64,000 nt of DNA. It comes from Flectonema sp. DT1601 (Eukaryota; Euglenozoa; Diplonemea; Diplonemida; Diplonemidae). Every line of letters begins with the position of its first letter. Position 1 is the stretch's first letter. Where the stretch lies: positions 930,001-994,000 of the forward strand of contig OZ025811.1 in NCBI GenBank assembly GCA_964019425.1. The letters are read 5' to 3'. The notes under the pieces were generated by a model. The model ran no database searches. It was not told the origin of the DNA and worked only from the letters and a program-made list of their open reading frames with translations. The translations under genes and the position numbers were made by a program. Positions 40,801 to 51,100 of this stretch are shown piece by piece.

Positions 40801-41410
40801 CTCAAACTGGACTTCTCGCACAAGTACATCTAGAAATGAAAGAATATCGCAATAAGATGTTATCCAACGAGGATGTTGTATGTTTTTATTTTATTATTTT
40901 TTAAGTCGTCTCATCAAGACCAATACAGTCATTCAAAACAACAAATCGACAGGAAGCTCAAGAACACCGTCAGCAACTAGCCAACGTATTCGTTCATAAG
41001 GATGACTATATGGCTACTATACCCGCTCATATTAAGGATAATCTTAGTGAAGAATTCTTATACAGAGTATGTTATTACTACAATCAGATAAAGTGGACAT
41101 TCCTAATAAGATTAGGTCTACTTACGCTGCTGTTGCTACCCGATGATGTACAATTGTCACTAAACTATAAATCAAAAAAAAACAGGTTTGGTTAGATATC
41201 GCCTGGGAGTATAACAAAGACCAGAGAGATGCCTATCATCAGTCTGCAGAACGAGCAAAAGAACTAATTCAAGAGAAGACCGTCGCACAGATTGAAAGAC
41301 TAAAACGACAAATGACTACCATACAAGACATCCGAGGAAGATTTGATGATCTTGAATCTAGGATTCGACCGATTGTACAGTCGTGGCAGATTAAGAAAAA
41401 AACTGACTGA
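37854..41410 (+). CDS. WD40-polycystin (PKD2/TRPP) channel fusion
   Basis: Three exons: 37854-40877, 40953-41066 (or from 40929) and 41186-41410; phase 0, second intron 119 bp; about 1120-1128 residues. Residues 15-310 are WD40 repeats (seven or so, with GSxDxTIKxW blocks), then a basic linker. TM1 lies at about 383-403 and is followed by a long extracellular polycystin (TOP) domain with paired Cys and PW motifs. TM2-TM6 follow at about 720-950. The pore carries LLGDFDY, matching the LGD filter of PKD2. The C-terminus is a charged coiled coil. PKD2 channels are ciliary, non-selective Ca2+-permeable channels; a cytosolic WD40 propeller on one is unusual. Exon 2 has two possible acceptors 24 nt apart, both in frame. 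Confidence 0.88.
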
Positions 41411-42014
41411 TATTCTGGTTATTAAGACGCGAATAATAACCAAAATAAGAGAACGACGATAATCCGTCTTCTCATTAGTATGAGTTACACGGATTGGTGT
41501 ATAATGTATCCTAATAGCTGATTAGTTGCAATTTTTTTTATTTTTTTTTTTATATATTATCGCCTCTCGCCTCCTCTCTTTTTTTTTTTTTATTATTAGA
41601 AATCGTTTCGTCGGGTTGACACCTGGTGGTATTGTGTTGAAAGTACGAGAAGACTGAAATAAGAACAGTTCCAGGGCTCCCTGCTCGATGTAGTCTTCTG
41701 GATTTAAACTCTTCAAAGTCCTTCCTATTGACGTCGAATGATCTTCGAAATTTATCTTTTAATTATTTCTTTATGGTACCTCTTTTTTTCCCCCCCCTTT
41801 TTTTTTTTTTTGATATTTTTGTACTCTTTTCAGCAACTTCACTAAATAACGGTGGCGAGTCAACTTTATCGAATCGTTACGACGGAGTTATTTCATTTTT
41901 CTACTTTACAATAAGTTTCAGGAATAATTCAATGAAATGAGAAGGTAAGAAACCTTTTAGCAAATTACATAAATATCTTGTTGTTAGTTATTCAGATCCC
42001 GCCCACACACAAAA
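41411..42014. other. Intergenic region
   Basis: No gene. An 8-bp stem-loop lies 5 nt after the polycystin stop; poly-T runs at 41541-41552 and 41579-41590; a C8 then T14 run near 41792-41812. GTTATTCAG precedes the next start by 19 nt. Confidence 0.55.
41416..41442 (+). other. Stem-loop after WD40-polycystin gene
   Basis: TGGTTATT and AATAACCA pair perfectly around an 11-nt loop, starting 5 nt after the TGA stop. Confidence 0.45.
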
Positions 42015-42194
42015 ATGGATCTCACATGTGAAGACAGAGAGAAGGTTCAGTCTATGGTATTTGAGGAAATGGGTGAAGTTTGTGAGGCCATCGGAGATCT
42101 GGAAACATGCAAATCGATGGATTGCGAGTGGTATGCTGAGGCTGAAGCAGACATGGCAAAGTTCATGCAAGCTGAAAAAGATACTTCGCGTGAT

Positions 42195-42226
<32 letters not shown>

Positions 42227-43376
42227 GGAAGAAGAAAAAATTCCAAATGAAGAAGACGAATCTCTTTTAGAGAATAATCGAACTACCAGTTACGGAGAAG
42301 ACTGGGAAGATGAGCCTCTCACTGATTGGATGCCTTCAGTTATCAGTTCTCGCTGTCGTACTAAGGGAGTAACTTATTATCGTGTTGAGTGGCAGAGACA
42401 CAGCACCCCAACATGGGAGACTGAGGAAGACCTTGAAGAAGAAGGACACGGTCAGTTTATTGTTGAATACAAACGGGCGCAAGAAGCAAAACGACTACTA
42501 CCTAAAAAGGTGTCTGCAAAAGGTAAAACAAAGAAAGAAAAGAAAACTCCAAAAACACAAAAACCAAAAACTATTAAGGTGGCCCCAGCAATGTTTGAAC
42601 CAACAACATACTGGCCAGACTACATTAAGAAAATCCGAAATGCTTTTACTTGTGCTGGACTAAATGTGTCAGATATTTATAATGTGTGTGCTGAAGATAA
42701 GGGAAGGAGTTTTAACAATACCTGGAAAACGGGACCTCCAAGTGTACCTGTTCTTCTATTTCACGGAACCAGAACTTCGTCGATTGAAAATATTGTAAAA
42801 GTTGGTTTCAAAATACCTCATCCTTCATCTGGTTTAAAAATTGTAAACGGTTCCGCTCACGGTGTTGGTGTCTATTCCGCTAGGTCTCCAACAACTAGCA
42901 CGTACTACACAAATAATAATTACATGTTTGTATGTGCTGGTCTTGTTGAAGGAGCTTTTCAAACAAATACCAAACACGCTGGTGATATCGTAGTCTTCTT
43001 TAACGAGAAGCAGATTATGCCGTGTTTTTTGGTTAAGTGGTCTCGTGGTACTTCGTCTGTGGCACCAAATTATCATCCAAGTTTTGATTTTCAGGAAATT
43101 AGAGACCAACTCGCCGCGGCCAACGGTACGACTTATAATTCAACAGATCCACAAAGTGCTCACTATGCTATGTTGATGCAGCGATACTGGTCTGGACTTC
43201 AGAGATCTGCGACTGCCCAACAGTTTCCAAGTAATTTAGTTTCTGGAGGATGTGCTCGTGGTATGGATTACGATACTTGTGTAAAGACACTAACAAAACG
43301 ACAACTTCGTGCTGCTCCACGACAGGCCAAACAGCAATACAAAGCTGGTTTGTTGAAACAAAAGAAATGTTCATAA
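42015..43376 (+). CDS. Chromodomain-PARP-like protein
   Basis: Intronless, 453 residues. After an N-terminal charged helix and a run of 14 Glu (about residues 61-74), residues about 105-155 resemble a chromodomain (YYRVEWQRHSTPTWETEEDLEEE, ending FIVEYKRAQ). A Lys-rich linker follows. Residues about 195-365 look like an ADP-ribosyltransferase fold: VPVLLFHGTRTSSIENIV carries the first His, GVGVYSARSPTTSTYY the Tyr, and the closing strand is QIMPCFLVKWSR. A Glu of the third strand is not evident, so mono-ADP-ribosylation or loss of activity is more likely than polymer synthesis. The C-terminus is basic. Together a chromatin-bound ART is suggested. Confidence 0.7.
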
Positions 43377-43797
43377 GAATTGATTCTTACTGCTGAGATT
43401 ACACAACTTTTCTCATGTTGTTAGTCCCCTGTCGTCGACTTATATCATCTAACCAATTGAAGACAGTCGACAGGGGTTTTTATTCCATTCCCCGTTTCTT
43501 TTTATTTTATTTTATTTTATTTTATATGAGAAAGTTTTCTTTTTGGGAAATGTGTGTCAAAAATAGGGTAACACTTCTTATTATTGTATTCTGTTTTCTT
43601 GACATCACATTTGGACAACAGCTGGATTCAATTCGTTTGAAAATACACTTCAGCATCGTCGATTTTCTTTTTATATTTGCTCCCTCTCAGTGGTCGCTCT
43701 TTCGATTTTCCTGTTAACACTCGTTGTTGAATAGTGTGCTGCTGTGAGGAAATGTGATTCTTCATTCTGTTCAGTGAAACTTTAAACTATTCTCAAA
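43377..43797. other. Intergenic region with strong hairpin
   Basis: No gene. It contains the 9-bp GC-rich hairpin followed by T5 (next entry), four TTTTA units near 43501-43523, and TTCTGTTCAG 23 nt before the next start. Confidence 0.6.
43426..43481 (+). terminator. GC-rich stem-loop plus T-tract after PARP-like gene
   Basis: CCCCTGTCG (43426-43434) and CGACAGGGG (43468-43476) pair perfectly, followed by five T. It starts 49 nt after the stop. It looks like an intrinsic terminator, but in a nuclear genome it is more likely an RNA-processing or stability element. Confidence 0.45.
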
Positions 43798-44850
43798 ATG
43801 TCGTACTATTCACCACCTGGATCACCTCGTATGTACACTGATCGTTTGAATGCAGAACTGAAGAGCCGTGATGCCGCAGCATTAGCAGCAGCTGAGTCAG
43901 CAGCAAGCGCACAGCACTCTAACTCAGCGAGTATCCAGAGATTGAGAGCGGGTGAGTTATCAACTGTTGCTGCTACTGAAGCATCTCGGTCTAGAGAAGC
44001 TCTGCTGTCAGCTGATAAATATTCTGCTGAAGGTGTTCGTTTCTCCTCAGCAGCATCAGCAGAGGCACTCAGAAGCCGCGAGTACGGAGTCCAGGCAGCT
44101 TCAGCAGCCGCACTCGGAAGCTCAAGTTACTCTGGTGCTGTAGTTGATTCTACCAGATCATTACACGCTGCTGATTCAGCAGCTATTCATTCTACAATTG
44201 GAGGTCATGCAAGTATCGCTTCTGCTTATTCTCCAAGTTATGTTGGATCTCACATACATGGTGTTGATGCAGCTCATGCTTATGGTAGAGCTGCAGTGGC
44301 TCACGGAGACTCTCTCACTAGCAGAGCATCAGCTGATCGCCAGTTTGCGGATGCTCAACGTTACGGTACAGAATCACAAGCAGCGGCCAGTGCTGCAGCC
44401 AGATCTGACTCCGCATCAGCTCTTCACCGTTCGAGTGCTCTTTCTGCTAACTCGAGAGCGGCAACTGATCGCACTATTGGATTCACAGCTGACAGTCATG
44501 CGAGAGCTGCACAGAGTGGGTCTGCATTAGCGATGAATGAGAGTGTTGCTCAGGAACAATCAGCAGTTTTAGCAGCGCAGGCGTCAGCAAATGCGAGAGC
44601 TATTTCTGATGTGTGCACTGCGCAGGCTGATGTGGATGCAAGGCTTGCTGCGAACTACGAACTGGCATCAACAAGAAGAGCTCTTTCGGGATCTGCATCT
44701 CCTTCTCGCGTAAGACTTGCAGGTTCTCCTCTTGGATCACCACTCGCAGGATCACCGCTCACAAGATCACCACTAACGGGTTCTCCTCTTCGTACTTCAC
44801 ACTATTCTTCACCAGTAAGCTATTCTTCACCAGTAAAACACTATTACTAA
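43798..44850 (+). CDS. Ala/Ser-rich structural-type protein
   Basis: Intronless, 350 residues. Not a family I recognise. Residues 20-290 are strongly Ala/Ser-rich with regularly spaced Arg and Asp (blocks such as SAASAEALRSRE and ASADRQFADAQRYG), consistent with a long helix or low-complexity filament. The ends carry Ser-Pro motifs: SPPGSPR at the start, then a run of SPL units (GSPLGSPLAGSPLTRSPL) and Tyr-rich SSPVSYSSPVKHYY. The SP motifs resemble proline-directed kinase sites, as in cytoskeletal proteins. Codon use is like its neighbours, so it is a real gene. The start lies 23 nt after TTCTGTTCAG. Confidence 0.7.
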   Translation: MSYYSPPGSPRMYTDRLNAELKSRDAAALAAAESAASAQHSNSASIQRLRAGELSTVAATEASRSREALLSADKYSAEGVRFSSAASAEALRSREYGVQAASAAALGSSSYSGAVVDSTRSLHAADSAAIHSTIGGHASIASAYSPSYVGSHIHGVDAAHAYGRAAVAHGDSLTSRASADRQFADAQRYGTESQAAASAAARSDSASALHRSSALSANSRAATDRTIGFTADSHARAAQSGSALAMNESVAQEQSAVLAAQASANARAISDVCTAQADVDARLAANYELASTRRALSGSASPSRVRLAGSPLGSPLAGSPLTRSPLTGSPLRTSHYSSPVSYSSPVKHYY

Positions 44851-45581
44851 AGTTAAAATAAAATAATTCTATTATATTATAAAGAGTTATTGTACTCATA
44901 TTCGTTATAACATTGGTGTGACTTCTTCCCCCCTGCGACTTATGACAACGCAAGGCGCACCCTATTGTATCAGAAATAATTCAAAAAAAAAAAAAACAAT
45001 GAAAAAAAAAAAAAATGAAAAAAAATGAAATGAACAGCTTTCTTCAGAGAGAAGAAAGATATTATTTGTACTGTTTGTGTAACCACCTCCCCCCCCACTC
45101 CTGCTTTCCAACCACTCAGCCTCCCCAGTTATATGTTCACGCCTTATGTTGTACTACTGTTATAATTTACAGCTCTTTTATTAGGAACGAAGTGTTTGTT
45201 AGTTTAATGACCTTCCATATCATATTTTAGTAGTAATGATATTTTGAGCTTTTTCTTCCCTTCGTCACATTGGCGGAGGAGTGAGGAGAGCTCTTTTTTT
45301 TTCTTTTTTTTTTTTTTTTTTCCATTCTCCTCATTCCCAATATAAACCTGACTCAGTTTGTCCTTAGCCAGCTCTCCAAACTAAGACCCTGGCAGCGTAA
45401 GGCGTGAGTATTAGTTTTCAACTCTTCGTGTTTATAAGTAACAATAACATGTGGTGTTTTTAATTTGTATTTTTCATCTAATTCAGTCGACTGATAACAA
45501 CGAAGATATGCAATCTCACGTAAATTATTATTTGGATTCAAACAACTAAATTATATTACTTACCCACCAGGTGACTCAGGG
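44851..45581. other. Intergenic region
   Basis: No gene. A runs at 44982-44997 and 45003-45015, T run at 45306-45321. ACCCACCAG precedes the next start by 11 nt. Short open frames here lack protein character. Confidence 0.5.
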
Positions 45582-47768
45582 ATGACATCATCGCCTTCTG
45601 CGAGTGATAAACATGTTAGTATTGTAACTCCAAATGAGGAAGATGATGACTCGTACAGTAGTGAGGTTGAGATCTATGACAGCGACGAAGATATTGATTT
45701 GAGAATGATTGTTTGTCCGTCTGAAGACGTTAAGCCTTGCACTACTATTCCATACTTTGAAACCACTTCACTTAGTCATGATCTTAGAGAACACTATACA
45801 AACATTTTCAGAGAATCGGAAGGAGGTTCAGCGATTTATCTTTTTCAAGAAATTATAGTTGACGGTAAAGAAAGAATAATCATACTTGGGAATACAGCTT
45901 TCTATGTTTGTAAACCAAAAGAAGGAGTAATTAGGTGTGTCAGATATCAAAGTCTTACACACATTGCACAAGATAGTTGTTACATTGGAGTGACGATTTC
46001 AGATCAGCACGACTTCGCAGCTCTGCTACCAAATAATGGAGAAGCTACGATACTAAAGACAGCATTGCAAAAACTGTACTTTCACGTTACGGGACAGAAT
46101 TTAAGAGAAACTGCCATGGAAGAAATTACGAACAACAAACCAATCGGTTACGCTATGCGACAAGAAGACTTGGTAGCAATCCCACTAAGAGAGATGCCGA
46201 GAAGGAGAGAGAGTGGTTTAAAAAGCTCGTCATCAACTTACTCCTACCGAGAGAGAGCAGCATCGGTAGCTGGTAAAAGAAAGTCTTGGAAACTATCTGA
46301 CGAAGCTATTTCAGAGCAGACAAAACAGTACATTGAAGAGCTAGAAGCCCAACTTGCTAACATGGAAGCACAGATGGCACGGAATCATGAAGAGGTTTCA
46401 ATAGAACAAGGACAGTTAGAGATTGATTTGGAAGCTCAAGTAACAGCTACAGGTGAATGGCAGCGTCGTCACACAATTCTAAAGGCTAGAGAACGACAGT
46501 TGGAAATTGAGCAAAAACGACAATCAGAACTGTGCGATTCTCTCAAAGATGAGAACATGACTCTTCAAACAGAAGTCACCAGCCTCAAACAACGACTCGA
46601 ATTATCAGAAAGAGAATCATCCATTCATGTTAAACACAGAGACGAGATACGTGAAATCCTCGACGTCTCTGACACGGGACTCATGGATGCTCTCAGATCA
46701 TTATTAACAACAAAACAAGCTCTTGAAGATGATAACTTCAGACTTACTAAAGAAGTAGCAAATCTACAAAAACAATTGGGGTCTGAACCTCGACTTAAAA
46801 AGATTCAGCGAATAGTAGAACAAAAGATTGACACCACAGCTTTAGAGGAAGCAAGACAACTCCAAACAGAAGCAGAAGTTGAATTAACTAACGCGAGGCT
46901 GCAAACACATAAGGCAATTCAATCACATGAAACAACGAAATTACAACTATTTGAAATGCAACAAAAGTACCAAACGCTCTCCAGTAGACACAATGACATA
47001 TCTCAAATGCAGCGCAACACGGTTAAGACACTTGAAAAGAAAATAGGAAAGTTAGAAGCGAGTTCTGATGTCAAGCATCCTTTCATCAGTGATTTTAGAG
47101 TGACTGCAGCACACAGATCTCACAGTCAGGGATATCAGAAATCACAAGAAGATCCACAACTAGAAATAGACATGCGAGTCTCAACTCTACTACAAGGTTC
47201 TTTAGTATCCGGCACCGTAAGATTCGTTGGCAGAACTGACTTCGCGAAAGGTATTTGGATTGGCGTAGCACTTGATGATCAGATTGGTAAACACAATGGT
47301 ACTATTGGAGTTAAAGAATATTTTAAATGTGCTTCTGGTCATGGACTGTTCTTAAAGGAAGAAGCTCTAGCAATTGAGACAGCTCGCTGTGTTAAGTGTG
47401 AGACACGTAAAGGTGATCATCGACCTCCGACATATACTCCACTCTCAAACCCTTCAACTGTTTCTAGACAAGATCACTTTAGAGAATTGAGAAAAACTGA
47501 TCGTCGTGATGAGTACATTGAAATAGCAATCGAACTGAAGACTCGACTTGCTGAGACGCAGCAAAAACTTGAAACTGAGGAATCAAAAGTTAGATTCATG
47601 CAGTCAGCGTTGGCTAAGAAAGAAGCTACTTCAAGTCCTGCTTCAGAGAGGTGGGGATCACGAGGAAAACCGCCTCGATTCTCTTCATCACCTCGAACGT
47701 TGTTATCTCCTGAAGCTCCACTGACACCACCAACTCCACAATCTTATCATCCGTCAACTGACGATTAA
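45582..47768 (+). CDS. CAP-Gly coiled-coil protein with PH-like N-terminus
   Basis: Intronless, 728 residues. An acidic N-terminus precedes a region at about residues 75-190 that looks like a PH/FERM-type beta fold (IIILGNTAFYVCKPKEG, then ISDQHDFAALLP). Residues about 240-515 form a long coiled coil rich in E, Q, L and R. Residues about 538-605 form a CAP-Gly domain (GTVRFVGRTDFAKGIWIGVALD, then GKHNGTIGVKEYFKC, then HGLFLKEEA). The GKNDG box has become GKHNG. A second short coiled coil and a Pro/Ser tail follow. CAP-Gly domains bind the C-termini of tubulin or EB proteins, so a microtubule-associated role is likely. Confidence 0.85.
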   Translation: MTSSPSASDKHVSIVTPNEEDDDSYSSEVEIYDSDEDIDLRMIVCPSEDVKPCTTIPYFETTSLSHDLREHYTNIFRESEGGSAIYLFQEIIVDGKERIIILGNTAFYVCKPKEGVIRCVRYQSLTHIAQDSCYIGVTISDQHDFAALLPNNGEATILKTALQKLYFHVTGQNLRETAMEEITNNKPIGYAMRQEDLVAIPLREMPRRRESGLKSSSSTYSYRERAASVAGKRKSWKLSDEAISEQTKQYIEELEAQLANMEAQMARNHEEVSIEQGQLEIDLEAQVTATGEWQRRHTILKARERQLEIEQKRQSELCDSLKDENMTLQTEVTSLKQRLELSERESSIHVKHRDEIREILDVSDTGLMDALRSLLTTKQALEDDNFRLTKEVANLQKQLGSEPRLKKIQRIVEQKIDTTALEEARQLQTEAEVELTNARLQTHKAIQSHETTKLQLFEMQQKYQTLSSRHNDISQMQRNTVKTLEKKIGKLEASSDVKHPFISDFRVTAAHRSHSQGYQKSQEDPQLEIDMRVSTLLQGSLVSGTVRFVGRTDFAKGIWIGVALDDQIGKHNGTIGVKEYFKCASGHGLFLKEEALAIETARCVKCETRKGDHRPPTYTPLSNPSTVSRQDHFRELRKTDRRDEYIEIAIELKTRLAETQQKLETEESKVRFMQSALAKKEATSSPASERWGSRGKPPRFSSSPRTLLSPEAPLTPPTPQSYHPSTDD

Positions 47769-48118
47769 AACTACTAAACAAATCTATTGATGTAGTGCGT
47801 GCTCCTCTACTCCCCCTGAAGACGAAAACCGTCTCACTGTTGCCATTCAGACTTCTGTATTATACTAATCTATACTCGTTATTAGTACCCATCTTTTGTA
47901 TTGTAATCGTTAATGTGTTCTATTGGTGTTGTTGTCGTTTTAATTTATTATTATTATTATTTTTTTTTTAAAAATTATAATTCAGGTTAAAGAAGTAATG
48001 ATCTGCATATCACTTTATTAATAAAAAGTAACTGTGTAAATAGTTTTTTAACTCTCATACTCACAGGTTGCTACCTAAAATAGAGATCACGAGGGACCAT
48101 GAAATAAATGGATAAGGT
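47769..48118. other. Intergenic region
   Basis: No gene. A tight 5-bp hairpin AGACG/CGTCT (47820-47834) lies about 50 nt after the stop. AT-rich to the end. ATACTCACAG (about 48057-48066) lies about 50 nt before the next start; two short upstream ATGs (48099, 48109) fall between. Confidence 0.5.
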
Positions 48119-51100
48119 ATGTCAGAGGCAAGCAACCATCGGGAAAGTGGGGGGAGGGCCACCGATGACATAGTAGAAAGGTCCTCGCAGCCAGTAAGCA
48201 TTTTACTACCCCATGAGATGCAGGTCGCTGCCAGGTATAGCAGCACAGAAATGATGCAATTATTGCACGGTCTCGATACCAATTCAGAAACAATGGAAGG
48301 AATTGAAATAAAAACTCTCTTAGAACCAGTCCTCGCAGCACCCGATGGAAGTATCGCAAAAACTGTAATCACAAATGCTGGATACGGATGGGCCAATTCA
48401 AGTGGAGACATCGAAGACGAAGAAGTAATAACTGCGGCAGCAGCAATTCGTTTTAAAGACGACTTAGTTAAAGAAATCAGACTCTCAAATGAAAGTAGGA
48501 GAGTAAGACGACCATCCTTTACTGAAGTACAATATCAGAGAGGAAGTCCCAGAGGAGTGGATATCGCGGAAGTCGCTCGAAAGATATCCGGCGCTGACAC
48601 AGCTCCAAATGATGACAGAAGTAACGCCATCATATTTGAGAATAGCAGTGAAACTGAAAAGAAACGTAAAAACAGTATTCGCAAGGCAGCAACAATCACA
48701 ATACCTGGACAGAGCAGACCAGGTGCTCCTCCATCTAATCAACTTAACACCTTAGCAACTTCTCTATTTATATTTAGTGGTGATGTTGGTACATGTTCTG
48801 GAGGGGTTCGTTTTAGAGTCTTTCGCATTATGGACAGCACGTTCTTTGAGAGAACAGTGCTAGCAGTGATTATGGCTAACTCGATAACTCTCGCTATAGA
48901 CATTCCTTCTACTAAGAATAATGATAATATTCAAGACTTTCTTACGGTATCAGAATATGCCTTCTTAGTGTTGTTTACCATTGAAATGACGTTAAAGGTT
49001 GTCTCTCTCGGATTCGTTCTACATCCTCATTCTTATTTAAGAAATAGTTGGAATGTAATGGATTTCACTGTTGTTATGATTGGATACTTTTCTTTATTAG
49101 CTCCAAGTGGTGATGACAACTATTCTGTTCTTCGTCTTCTTCGTATCATCCGACCTCTGCGAGTTGTGAACAGAGTCCCTCAAATGAAGTCAATAATGAA
49201 TGCATTGGTTCATTCTCTACCTGGAATGCGTGATGTCTTTCTTTTATTAGCATTCTTTCTGGTGGTGTTTGCGATTGTTGGAGTTCGTTTGTTTGATGGA
49301 CAACTTCATAAAAAATGTTATTACCCGATATCAGTTTCACAAGATTCGTGGAATGAGTCAGATATTCCTTTCAATGAAAGCACTTCAATAACAATCGAAC
49401 CTGACAGAAGAGAATGTGATTTAAAAGTGGGTTTATGTTTGGTTGCGAATGACGGTTCTTTTCCGTGTTCAACATCAACATTTTCAGGTCGTCAATGCTC
49501 TCCATTTCAAAGTCAAAACGGAACATCAATACAAACTGTTTGCAGTATAGTCACTAGCATATCAAAAGATCCTGTTCTCAATTTCGATACTTTTTATTCT
49601 GCTTGTCTACTCGTGTTTAAAGTAATCAGTTTAGATGATTGGCCAGATGACATGAATCGACTGCAATCAACAATGGGATGGGGTGTTTGGATTTATTTCC
49701 TTCTGATTACATTGTTTGGAGCTTTCTTTTGTATAAATTTGTTTCTAGCTGTGTTGTCGCTAGAGTACTACAGAGCAAAGGTTGAGGCAGAACGAGAGGA
49801 TGATAATTTACAAGCTGAAGATGATCAGGAAGGTAATTGGGAAATTGCTGAATTAGAAGTAGAACCGGATCAAGAGAAAGCAACAAGAGGATCTCTCTTC
49901 GTACCAGCAGGAGGTCAAAGACGAGGGTCAGTTAGATCTGTTCGACTACTCGACCCAGTTCGAAGACGGTCCTCTCATCCAGAAACTGAAATTGTCAACT
50001 CTGCTGAGTCTTCAATCGCTGAAATTAAAGTCTCTGGATTCTTCCACCTCCGACAACGCGTCAAAGCATTTGTTAAACACGCTTGGTTTAGTCATTTCAT
50101 GTTAGCAGTAACTTGTTGTAATGTCTTTGTGATGGCTTTAGATCATCATAATGCACCAAAAGGACTTGATGATTTCATAGCATGGGCAAACTTTGTTTGC
50201 TCCATAATATTTATTGCGGAAATGATCGTAAAGTGGTTCGGACTAGGACCAACTAACTACTTCACAGAAGAGTATAAGGATACAATCCCAGCAGCTATTA
50301 CCATTCCTGGATCAACTCATTCAAAGACTGAAGAACGGAAAATGATGGCAACCATCACACGACGTAAAATAAATGGATACAACACTTTTGATTGCGTTCT
50401 GGTAATCATTAGCATACCAGAGTTGGTTATGAGGAATTCAGAAGGTAATTTCAACGCATTTCGAATATTTAGACTCGCACGAATTCTTCGCCTCCTGAGA
50501 AGAAATCCAACTTTGAGAAAGTTGCTTCTTACTATTGTTGCCTCGGTTGTAGCAGTGGCATATCTTTTTCTTTTAATGCTTTTATTTATTTTTATGTATG
50601 GAATCTTGGGACTACAATTATTCGACACGGCATATCCGGAAGATAGTCGTGAAAATTTTAATAGTCTTTGGGAGTCATTTCTAACTGTTTTTATCGTTAT
50701 TACCGGTGAGTCTTGGGCTACCATTATGAAGGAGGCGATGATTGGTACCAGTGCTGCGGCATTTTTGTACTTCGTACCGCTGTTTATATTCGGAAACTAC
50801 ATGTTGATAAACTTATTTATTGCTATTCTGATTGATGAGTTTATGAGATGCAAAGAAGACGAAGAAAGTGATGAATTCGAAGAACCGATTTCACTGAAAT
50901 CAGACCAGGAAGAGTCTGCAATGCAATTCTTACGAAGAGTAAGTGCGAAGCTTTCAGAATCGGGTAATGAAGTTGAAGAACAGCCTGAGTATACTTTTGG
51001 AGCTCCTGGTGGAGACTCTGGTATTGAATCACCTCGTCTTGTATTGCAACAGTCAGCTGGTCATTCAGCGACTGATTCCGAATACATTGAAAATGATCCT

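Noticed and set aside
43426-43481. Reading the GC hairpin plus T5 as a bacterial-type terminator
   Set aside because: The gene set and introns are eukaryotic nuclear; kept as a stem-loop of unknown role.
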